Positions 1 through 5,381 of a stretch of DNA of 7,710 nucleotides are shown here, in pieces. Every line of letters starts with the position of its first letter. The stretch's first letter is position 1. A model generated the notes under the pieces. It was not told the origin of the DNA and ran no database searches. It was given only the letters and a program-made list of their open reading frames with translations. The stretch comes from Propionibacteriaceae bacterium (GTDB taxonomy: Bacteria > Actinomycetota > Actinomycetes > Propionibacteriales > Propionibacteriaceae). Position numbers and translations under genes: made by a program. The DNA lies in the NCBI GenBank assembly GCA_009781325.1, contig WQYJ01000091.1, positions 1 through 7,710 of the forward strand, in the 5' to 3' direction.

Positions 1-908
1 CAGTTACCGTCTTGAGCGGTGCAGGCTTAACTCCGCCGATAGGTACGCATTTTGTGGGCTGGTCTGCCAATCAGAGCGCAGCTGACCCCGATCCGGCATT
101 TGCTCCGGGTGCGGCGTTTACGATCACGCAGGCTGTTGTGTTGTTTGCGGTGTGGGCTGATGATGTCATAGTTAATGAGTTTGCTGTCAGCTATGACGCT
201 AATGGTGGTACGGGCGACATGGTTGATCCAAACTCGCCGTATGCGGATGGTTCGGTGGCAACCGTGTTGGCTAACGGGTTCACCGCTGTGGCGGGGAAGC
301 AGTTTGCAGGTTGGTCGACGGATCCCAACGCGACCGATCCCGATCCAGCCTTCGCCCCGGGAGCGACATTGACAATCACTGGTGACATAACCCTTTACGC
401 GGTATGGATCAGCATTGATCAGTACGTTGCGCTCTATAACAATAATGGTGGTACCGGTGAGGTCTTTGATCCGGACTCGCCATACTTGCTCGGCAGCCTG
501 GTGACCGTGTTGAGTGGTGCTGGGTTGACCGCGCCTATTGGTATGCATTTCGTCGGTTGGTCGACTAACCCGAATGCGACGGATCCTGATCCGGCTTTCA
601 CTCCAGGCTCGATATTCACGATCACTGGTCCAATCACGTTGTATGCGGTGTGGGCGGGTGATGCCATACTCAATGAGTTCGCTGTCAGCTATCACGCTAA
701 TGGTGGTACGGGCGACTTGGTTGATCCGGACTCGCCGTACTTGATCGGCAGCCTAGTAACCGTGTTGAGTGGTGCTGGGTTGACCGCACCTGTTGGTATG
801 CATTTCGTCGGTTGGTCGACTAACCCGAATGCGACGGATCCTGATCCGGCTTTCACTCCAGGCTCGACATTCACGATCACTGGTCCAATCACGTTGTATG
901 CGGTGTGG
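1..908 (+). repeat. Tandem B-repeats in the surface protein gene (one partial, three full)
   Basis: Units run at 1-155 (partial), 186-407, 429-653 and 684-908, each ending on the Trp codon of the AVW motif and separated by short linkers of 7 to 10 codons. The start-to-start periods are 243 and 255 bp. Units at 429 and 684 are nearly identical in DNA over their last two thirds: 466-656 against 721-911 differ at 7 of 191 positions by my count, including 75 bp exact (538-612 with 793-867). The beginning of the unit at 684 instead matches the unit at 186 (174-241 against 672-739, 63 of 68). The last unit is therefore a mosaic of the two before it. Confidence 0.9.
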
Positions 909-1046
909 GCGAATAATCCCGGTCCGAGTGTCAAGACTGGTGGGAGCGTTATCAAAAACAGCATAGGCATCGAATCACGACTGTGGGCAGGTATCCCCTT
1001 AACCCTTGGATTCTTGCTGATCCTCCTTGCCCGCAGGCGTACGTGA
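1..1046 (+). CDS. Surface protein with InlB-type B-repeats, 5' partial
   Basis: The reading frame is open from the left edge (first full codon at base 3) to TGA at 1044-1046. The TTG at 12 is not a start: it is the Leu in a repeat phrase VTVLSGAGLT that recurs downstream, so the true N-terminus and signal peptide lie outside the window. What is visible is one partial and three full copies of a repeat of about 75 residues, each with NGGTG near its start, DPxSPY, GWS in the middle, DPDPAF.PG and a closing LYAVW or similar. This is the Listeria-Bacteroides repeat (Flg_new, InlB B-repeat family), known from secreted or wall-attached proteins, often adhesins. The C-terminus has SVKTGG (927-944), then about 15 polar residues, a hydrophobic stretch (LWAGIPLTLGFLLILLA) and RRRT. 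That layout is the same as a sortase signal, but LPxTG is replaced by SVKTG. The gene is inferred to encode an extracellular protein anchored at its C-terminus; its ligand is unknown. The last two codons lie inside the palindromic element at 1041-1249. Confidence 0.85.
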   Translation, partial: VTVLSGAGLTPPIGTHFVGWSANQSAADPDPAFAPGAAFTITQAVVLFAVWADDVIVNEFAVSYDANGGTGDMVDPNSPYADGSVATVLANGFTAVAGKQFAGWSTDPNATDPDPAFAPGATLTITGDITLYAVWISIDQYVALYNNNGGTGEVFDPDSPYLLGSLVTVLSGAGLTAPIGMHFVGWSTNPNATDPDPAFTPGSIFTITGPITLYAVWAGDAILNEFAVSYHANGGTGDLVDPDSPYLIGSLVTVLSGAGLTAPVGMHFVGWSTNPNATDPDPAFTPGSTFTITGPITLYAVWANNPGPSVKTGGSVIKNSIGIESRLWAGIPLTLGFLLILLARRRT

Positions 1047-1068
1047 CAGGGGGTCCCCTTTGTCACGT
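1041..1068 (+). terminator. Hairpin over the stop codon of the surface-protein gene
   Basis: Bases 1041-1052 can pair with 1057-1068 to give a 12-bp stem (two G-U pairs) around a four-base loop. The TGA stop (1044-1046) is inside the left arm. No run of T follows, so intrinsic termination here is uncertain. The hairpin may simply be a by-product of the element's terminal repeat, because TGTCACGT occurs at both 1061-1068 and 1242-1249. Confidence 0.35.
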
Positions 1069-1082
1069 TCTCGAGTCTCTCC

Positions 1083-1199
1083 CCGGTCATCCTGCCGCCA
1101 GGCAGGATCCCCGGCAGCCGACGTAGGGTCTGAGGATAGGGCTTTACTCAAGTCCATACGCTGGCTGCCGGGGGTCCTGCCTGGCGGCAGGATGACCGG
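1083..1199. repeat. 37-bp inverted repeat, core of the palindromic element
   Basis: Arms at 1083-1119 and 1163-1199 are reverse complements except at one position, where a T replaces C (a G-U pair in RNA). A transcript would fold into a very stable GC-rich stem with a 43-nt loop. Because each arm is also a palindrome, the RNA could instead form two separate small hairpins. It may stop or slow transcription leaving the surface-protein gene, but there is no T-tract after the right arm, so it is not a textbook terminator. Confidence 0.85.
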
Positions 1200-1240
1200 T
1201 GGTCGGTGTAGGGTCTTGGATCAGTCGCGTCATCCCCCCC

Positions 1241-1270
1241 CTGTCACGTCCCATCCCGACGGCGTAGAAT
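1241..1270 (+). promoter_or_regulatory. Candidate promoter of the DUF2207 gene, leaderless type
   Basis: TAGAAT at 1265-1270 matches the -10 consensus at 5 of 6 bases and is followed by 6 nt and then the ATG at 1277, which puts the expected transcript start on or next to the A of the start codon. CTGTCA at 1241-1246 is a 4-of-6 match to TTGACA, with an 18-bp spacer. No Shine-Dalgarno sequence precedes the ATG, in keeping with a leaderless mRNA. The -35-like hexamer falls in the right terminal repeat of the palindromic element. Confidence 0.45.
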
Positions 1271-1276
1271 TGACCC

Positions 1277-3118
1277 ATGAAGCGTGCCTTATTCAGCGTT
1301 GCGGCTGCGGTTATTGCTGGTATCTCCTTGTTGGCAGCGTCTCCTGCTCACGCTGAGGTAGTCGATGAGTTTGTTCTGTTCGATATTCAGGCTGTGGTGG
1401 ATGAGAATGGCTTGTTCACTGTTACGCAGACGATGGATATCCAGTTCGCAAGTCCTAAGCATGGGATCTATGTGTGGTTCGTTACCCGGCAGGCAATGGA
1501 CTCTAAACATGATCGGCTGCTCACGTACACGAACTTTAAGGTGACCTCACCTACTGGAGCCCCAACTGCCACCGATTTCTCGCGGGGCTTCGAGACAATC
1601 TCGGTACGCATCGGAGACCCGGATGTCACTGTGTCAGGTCTGCATACCTATGTCATTACCTACAATATTTCCGGAATCGTGAATCCTAATGTCGCCAGTT
1701 CGAACATGGATGAAATCTACTGGAATGCCATTCCCAGCGCCACGGAGAATCCAATCTCGAATGCCGCGGTGACTATTACAGGCCCTGCGGAGGTTTTAAA
1801 AACAGCATGTTATTACGGGAATGATTACCAGAACCCTTGTGATGGGCATAGCTTTGAAGACCATACTGCTTCCTTCTCCCAGGAATCGATCCCAGCCGGT
1901 TCCGGTCTAGCTGTAGCAGCAGGATGGGCAATCGGCACCTTCCCGGGAGCCACAGTCGACCCCGTGTCAACATCATCGCACCCCCTTTCTCTCGCAGACG
2001 GAGGGAAAGTGGCAGCCGCTATTGCGGGCGTGCTGACGATTGTGGCCGTCTGGGGAGTTCTCCGCATGAGACAAGCCGGGCGAGATGAGCAGTTCGCGAA
2101 TGTGACTCCAGGAGAGCTTCCTCATCCAGGGCAAAAGGTCGAGACCAAGCGCGAGGAAATTACAGACGCAGCCGTTGCTTTCACGCCGCCGGTAGGAATC
2201 CCGCCGCGTCTAGTTGGAGTTATCGTACGTGAAAAGACCTCGGTCGATGATGTCACAGCCACCATCGTTGACCTCGCCGTACGAGGTTATCTCCATATGG
2301 AGCAAGGCAAAGGCAAGAAGTTTACACTGACCCGTTCAAGCGCGAGTTCGCTAGGGCTGAATCCTATCGACCGCAAGGTTTACTCCGGGCTGTTCGCCAA
2401 GAGTTTGGTCGTCACCAGGGCTCAATTGGCGAAAGAAGACTTCTATGAAACTTTCTCCGGGTTCCAGACCGCCATTAAGAATGAGTTCGAACTGCAGAAT
2501 TGGTATAAGACGAACCCACGAACTATCACCAGTGCCTTCCAGGTGAGCGGCTTCCTGATTGCGCTGGTCGTCGCACCACTGATCTATTACATCGCCTCAA
2601 CCCTGGCTATGGATGGAATCCTGGGTATCGGATGGATGATTGTTCCCGCAGTTGTCTTGGGTGTCGGAATGATGATCGTATCAAGACGAATGCCGGTACG
2701 AACTCCTATCGGCTCAGCCGTAGCAATCCAAGCCTTCGGATTCAAGAAATACCTCGAGACTGCTGAAGCAGACCAAATCAGTTGGGAGGAGGGCCAAGAC
2801 ATCTTCTCCGAATACCTGCCCTATGCCGTTGCCTTTGGATGCGCTCAGCGCTGGGCGACACTCTTTGAACAGTTGGTTGCCCAGGGTGTGGCCGTACCAA
2901 CTCCCACATGGTATTCGGGACTGGGTCCCGATATCGGCTTCCCGAGAGTTTCCGGGATGGTGGGATCAATCGGAGGGATAGGGTCTGCCATGAATGACTC
3001 AGTACGCGCCCATACTGCTGCACAAGCTGCATCATCTGGTGGTTCCTCAGGTGGATCAGGCTTTAGCGGCGGGGGAGGCGGCGGAGGCGTCGGAGGAGGC
3101 GGCAGCGGAAGCTGGTGA
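1277..3118 (+). CDS. DUF2207-family membrane protein, glycine-rich C-terminus
   Basis: The 613-residue product starts with a clear signal peptide (Lys-Arg, hydrophobic core, AHA cleavage site near residue 26). Residues about 27-230 form the extracellular DUF2207-type domain; two cysteines (178 and 188) could form a disulfide. A membrane helix follows at about 241-262, then a likely cytoplasmic segment with PPRLVGVIVREKTSVDD and VDLAVRGYL (about 309-339), typical of this family. A membrane hairpin lies at about 417-440 and 446-468, followed by a conserved segment with FGFKKYLETAE (487-497). The protein ends in a Ser/Gly-rich tail (about 587-613) finishing in SW, a common ending in this family. 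DUF2207 proteins are widespread in actinobacteria and firmicutes; their biochemical role is not established as far as I know. The ATG at 1277 is chosen because it directly precedes the signal peptide. There is no ribosome binding site, so leaderless translation is likely. The next gene begins 109 nt downstream with its own ribosome binding site. Confidence 0.9.
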   Translation: MKRALFSVAAAVIAGISLLAASPAHAEVVDEFVLFDIQAVVDENGLFTVTQTMDIQFASPKHGIYVWFVTRQAMDSKHDRLLTYTNFKVTSPTGAPTATDFSRGFETISVRIGDPDVTVSGLHTYVITYNISGIVNPNVASSNMDEIYWNAIPSATENPISNAAVTITGPAEVLKTACYYGNDYQNPCDGHSFEDHTASFSQESIPAGSGLAVAAGWAIGTFPGATVDPVSTSSHPLSLADGGKVAAAIAGVLTIVAVWGVLRMRQAGRDEQFANVTPGELPHPGQKVETKREEITDAAVAFTPPVGIPPRLVGVIVREKTSVDDVTATIVDLAVRGYLHMEQGKGKKFTLTRSSASSLGLNPIDRKVYSGLFAKSLVVTRAQLAKEDFYETFSGFQTAIKNEFELQNWYKTNPRTITSAFQVSGFLIALVVAPLIYYIASTLAMDGILGIGWMIVPAVVLGVGMMIVSRRMPVRTPIGSAVAIQAFGFKKYLETAEADQISWEEGQDIFSEYLPYAVAFGCAQRWATLFEQLVAQGVAVPTPTWYSGLGPDIGFPRVSGMVGSIGGIGSAMNDSVRAHTAAQAASSGGSSGGSGFSGGGGGGGVGGGGSGSW

Positions 3119-3227
3119 ACCAGTTGCCTACCGGTGGTAGTCTATGTCAGTGATCTTGGGTATTACCGCGCTCACTACTACGTCGTTGAGGGTTCGATGA
3201 AGACTGATCTTAAGAAAGGGGTACATC

Positions 3228-4361
3228 ATGTACTGTAGCCAGTGCGGCTCCAGCTTCCCAGATGATCATGCCTCATGCCCGGCATGCAGTACTCCTGTTC
3301 CGAGGAAAAACCCCTGGTTGGACGCCTATCCTGTCCATGAGACAGATCCTGCTGGAAAGCCTTTGCCTTCCAATCCTTGGGCTATGTTTGCTCCGCTGGA
3401 CTTCTCCATCAGCTCCCCAACCCCGATCACCCCACAGGACACACCACCGGCGCCTGCCGTACCTGCCGAGACTTATCCCACCGCAGAGGTTGTTCCTCCT
3501 GCGCCAGTACGGACGTCGCCGCTACTGGATGAAACACGGGTACGTCCGGTCCTGAATGAGGATTATGAGGACTTTTCCGGAAATGGGAAGAGTAATGGGA
3601 AGCATTCATCGCGCTCGGTTTTCGATGAGGACATTGATTTCTCCAAGAAGCAGCGTCAGGCAGCGCAGGCTGAAAAGGCCACCCCTGTTGTCGACCTCCA
3701 AGCCACGGCACCCATGCCTGCCCCGTACTTCGATGAACCTCCTGTGAGCAAGCCACCGGCATCCACCTGGCCGACGACTATTTCGTGGGAATCTGAAAAA
3801 CCAGCTTCGCCTCCCGAATCCTTGTTTCGTCCCGCTTCGACTCGGGGAAGCCTGCTTCCCAGCAATGTGGTTCGCGACGAGGAGTTCAGTCTTCGGGAGC
3901 CGCTGCCGACGAGGTTCAACGGCGGATCGCCCATGGACGACTTGCGTATTGATGCAGATGAGATTCCCAGCTACCAGCGTGCTTCACTCGATGAGCCTCT
4001 CTTGGGTACGACAGGCGCCAGCCGATCGGTGCCTGGGGTGCATCAGCGTGCTCAGGAAGCCGTGTGGGAACCATCACCAAGCCGGGAAGATTCCTTGCGG
4101 CACTCCCAAGAAGACTCTTTCACTCGCACCCGGGAGGATTCCTTCACCCGCTCGCGCGAAGACTCCTTCACCCGGCCGCGCGAAGACAGACCTCGTGGTG
4201 GCGCGAACCCATCTGGGGTGATTGACAAGGATCACCCGACAAGGGATCATGACTCGGACACAACCTCGCGTGACCAAAGCTCCCTGATGTTCGTCTTGAT
4301 AATCTTGATCGTGATGGTTGTCATCGCTGGATTGTCAGCCTTCTTCCTTCTCTACACGTAG
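3228..4361 (+). CDS. Zinc-ribbon protein with proline-rich linker, REDSF repeats and C-terminal membrane anchor
   Basis: The 377-residue product starts with a zinc ribbon, CxxC at residues 3-6 and CxxC at 17-20, of the short kind found at the N-terminus of many bacterial membrane proteins. Residues about 28-280 are low in complexity and rich in Pro, Ser, Asp and Glu, with acidic patches (NEDYEDF at 110-116, FDEDIDF at 132-138); this part is probably disordered. Residues 283-322 are five 8-residue tandem repeats around REDSF. One strongly hydrophobic helix (about 353-375) ends the protein, leaving only a residue or two beyond it, so it is inferred to be tail-anchored with the bulk in the cytoplasm. 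There is no signal peptide. The start at 3228 is supported by AGAAAGGGG at 3213-3221, 6 nt upstream, and by the zinc ribbon beginning at residue 3. I recognise no enzyme and assign no function; a scaffold or adaptor role is only a guess. No convincing promoter was found in the 109-nt gap before it, so it may be read through from the DUF2207 gene. Confidence 0.85.
   Translation: MYCSQCGSSFPDDHASCPACSTPVPRKNPWLDAYPVHETDPAGKPLPSNPWAMFAPLDFSISSPTPITPQDTPPAPAVPAETYPTAEVVPPAPVRTSPLLDETRVRPVLNEDYEDFSGNGKSNGKHSSRSVFDEDIDFSKKQRQAAQAEKATPVVDLQATAPMPAPYFDEPPVSKPPASTWPTTISWESEKPASPPESLFRPASTRGSLLPSNVVRDEEFSLREPLPTRFNGGSPMDDLRIDADEIPSYQRASLDEPLLGTTGASRSVPGVHQRAQEAVWEPSPSREDSLRHSQEDSFTRTREDSFTRSREDSFTRPREDRPRGGANPSGVIDKDHPTRDHDSDTTSRDQSSLMFVLIILIVMVVIAGLSAFFLLYT
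4074..4193 (+). repeat. 24-bp tandem repeats coding REDSF octapeptides
   Basis: Five consecutive 8-codon units: SPSREDSL, RHSQEDSF, TRTREDSF, TRSREDSF and TRPREDRP. The inner units are close in DNA too (GARGAYTCYTTCACYCG core), while the outer two have drifted, as expected for repeat growth by slippage or unequal exchange. Each unit has basic and acidic residues around one Ser, with an extra Thr in most units, so the array could be a multi-site phosphorylation target; that is inference only. Confidence 0.85.
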
Positions 4362-4384
4362 AAATCACGGATTTCTGTTCGTGT
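4354..4384 (+). terminator. Hairpin across the stop codon of the zinc-ribbon gene
   Basis: AGAAATC at 4360-4366 and GATTTCT at 4370-4376 form a perfect 7-bp stem with a 3-nt loop. It is extended after a small internal loop by ACACG (4354-4358) pairing with CGTGT (4380-4384). The TAG stop (4359-4361) overlaps the left arm. The stem is AT-rich and not followed by a clean T-run, so it is a weak intrinsic terminator at best. Its position between two genes that do not look like one operon supports a transcript end or RNA-stability role. Confidence 0.4.
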
Positions 4385-4395
4385 AAGTTCTTAGG

Positions 4396-4401
4396 CAGAA
4401 T
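4396..4401 (+). promoter_or_regulatory. Candidate -10 element of the RNase HI gene, leaderless type
   Basis: CAGAAT is followed by exactly 6 nt and then the GTG at 4408, the same -10-to-start distance as for the DUF2207 gene. There is no Shine-Dalgarno sequence before the GTG, and I find no good -35 hexamer at 16-18 bp upstream. The inferred transcript would begin at the start codon and continue into dacB and perhaps tilS. Confidence 0.4.
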
Positions 4402-4407
4402 GGAACC

Positions 4408-5367
4408 GTGATCCTTGCAGCAGCAGATGGTTCCTCGCTAGCCAACCCCGGTCCAAGCGGATGGGCGTGGTATATCGACGATGCCCATTGGGCTGCAGGA
4501 GGCTGGGTGCGGGCTACTAACAACATGGCCGAGCTGATGAGCGTACTGGATCTTCTGCGAGCCACCAAGGAAGTAGACGAGCATCTGCGGATTCTCTGCG
4601 ACTCCCAGTATGTCATCAACTGTTGTACCCGATGGATGCCGACGTGGAAGAAGAGAGGCTGGCGTAAGACCGACAACAAGCCGGTTCTGAACCTCGATCT
4701 CCTCAAAGAACTCGATGAGGAACTAGCCGGGCGCAAGGTCAGCTTCCAGTGGGTACGCGGGCACTCAGGTCATCCGATGAATGAGAAAGCCGATGAATTG
4801 GCGCGTGCTGCGGCAACCGCCTACCAGATTGGCGCCCCGGTAGTGACCGGGCCGGGGTTCTCGAAGGCACCCATTGCTGTTGGAGATGAAGCCGAGAGTC
4901 CAGATTCACCGCAGATCGACTCCGAAGAAACTGCGTACGTCCCGGATGCCGAGCCAACTGATCATCAGCCTGAGTTGATCCGTCTTGACCTTCCAGCACC
5001 GGACGCTCCGATTCGGGTGCGGGATTCATCTGAGATCGTTGACCTGACAGAACTGACTCGGGAACTGATCTGCGATGAGACCCAGCTTGACCGCGAGCGG
5101 TTGGCGGAGTTGATGCATCCGGAATATGTGTCCCACCTTCCTGATGGCCTCATTCGTACGCGAGGATCCATCCTGGCACGACCTGCCGTACTGTCGGGCA
5201 CTGTTCATATGGATGTCTACGGGGTGGATCGTTTGGGAGACGACGTTGTCTTGTTAAGATTCAAGATGACCAGGAATTCGCTTGACTATCTCTGTGTCAT
5301 CGTCTGGCAGCGTGTGGGTGCGGCCTGGCAGGCCAGGTTTTTCCAGTACACCCAGATTGTTGCCTGA
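4408..5367 (+). CDS. rnhA: Ribonuclease HI with C-terminal NTF2-like domain
   Basis: RNase HI cuts the RNA strand of RNA:DNA hybrids in the cytoplasm, removing R-loops and primers. Residues 1-136 form the RNase H domain: AADGSS with catalytic Asp7, NNMAE with Glu42, CDSQY with Asp65, the W80..GW85 loop, the RGHSGHPMNEKADELA block with His119 and Asp129. The DEDD set and the loop His are thus all present, so the domain should be active. Residues about 140-205 are a Pro/Glu/Asp-rich linker. Residues about 208-319 (LTREL..., HPEYVSHLPDG, VYGVDRLGDDVVLLRF, near-terminal WQARFFQYTQI) have the length and pattern of an NTF2-like fold of the DUF4440/SnoaL kind; this call rests on pattern only. Ordinary RNase HI has about 155 residues, so the product is about twice the usual length. 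GTG is chosen because the first beta strand begins at once and no earlier start is suitable. dacB starts 14 nt after the stop. Confidence 0.88.
   Translation: MILAAADGSSLANPGPSGWAWYIDDAHWAAGGWVRATNNMAELMSVLDLLRATKEVDEHLRILCDSQYVINCCTRWMPTWKKRGWRKTDNKPVLNLDLLKELDEELAGRKVSFQWVRGHSGHPMNEKADELARAAATAYQIGAPVVTGPGFSKAPIAVGDEAESPDSPQIDSEETAYVPDAEPTDHQPELIRLDLPAPDAPIRVRDSSEIVDLTELTRELICDETQLDRERLAELMHPEYVSHLPDGLIRTRGSILARPAVLSGTVHMDVYGVDRLGDDVVLLRFKMTRNSLDYLCVIVWQRVGAAWQARFFQYTQIVA
5324..5342 (+). terminator. Hairpin plus T5 inside the end of the RNase HI gene
   Basis: CCTGG (5324-5328) pairs with CCAGG (5333-5337) around a 4-nt loop and is followed directly by five T (5338-5342). It resembles a short intrinsic terminator, but it lies within codons for the last residues of the RNase HI protein, and the stem is only 5 bp. 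It could reduce read-through into dacB, or be chance. Confidence 0.2.
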
Positions 5368-5376
5368 GAGGAAGGG
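5368..5376 (+). promoter_or_regulatory. Ribosome binding site of dacB
   Basis: GAGGAAGGG lies right after the RNase HI stop codon and 5 nt before the GTG at 5382. This strong site fixes the GTG start, and it contrasts with the RNase HI gene, which has none. It fits dacB being translated from an internal position on a shared mRNA. Confidence 0.7.
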
Positions 5377-5381
5377 TACCC

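Larger units (their letters stand above)
1041..1249. repeat. Composite palindromic intergenic element (MITE- or REP-doublet-like)
   Basis: The ends are exact 13-bp inverted repeats: ACGTGACAGGGGG at 1041-1053 and its reverse complement at 1237-1249. Inside sits a 37-bp inverted repeat (1083-1119 with 1163-1199) having a single mismatch, with a 43-nt loop. Each 37-bp arm holds its own small hairpin: ATCCTGCC-GCCA-GGCAGGAT at 1089-1108, and GTCCTGCC-TGGC-GGCAGGAT at 1174-1193. Read in the same direction, two related units of about 48 bp, from TCCTGCC to GTAGGGTCT.GGAT, begin 85 bp apart (1090 and 1175). No protein is encoded. The structure fits a non-autonomous mobile element or a pair of REP units, which are usually present in many copies per genome. 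I see no second copy in this window and no clear target-site duplication. It occupies most of the 230-bp gap between the two genes. Confidence 0.7.

Noticed and set aside
12..14. TTG as start of the surface-protein gene
   Set aside because: The frame is open to the window edge and the preceding codons (Val-Thr-Val) continue the repeat consensus, so this is an internal Leu codon.
27..695. Long minus-strand open frame (222 codons) opposite the B-repeats
   Set aside because: It mirrors the repeated coding sequence on the + strand; the product is Arg-rich with no recognisable domain, and the repeats themselves keep the frame open.
692..1090. Minus-strand open frame of 132 codons
   Set aside because: Shadow of the B-repeat gene running into the palindromic element; no ribosome binding site or domain was seen.
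1083..1222. CRISPR array
   Set aside because: Only two related units, which are palindromic and in inverted as well as direct orientation, with no regular spacers and no cas genes nearby.
1027..1356. Plus-strand open frame of 109 codons spanning the palindromic element
   Set aside because: It overlaps both neighbouring genes and reads through the inverted repeats; composition is Arg/Ser/Pro-rich and not protein-like.
3128..3140. CTACC-GGT-GGTAG hairpin after the DUF2207 gene
   Set aside because: Only a 5-bp stem with no T-run following; too weak to call a terminator.
3143..3184. Possible promoters (TATGTC, TATTAC, TTGGGT) before the zinc-ribbon gene
   Set aside because: No pair of -35 and -10 hexamers at a normal spacer gives a convincing match.
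4074..4193. Non-coding minisatellite
   Set aside because: The 24-bp period keeps the reading frame, and the flanking protein is continuous with a ribosome binding site and a membrane anchor, so it is a coding repeat.
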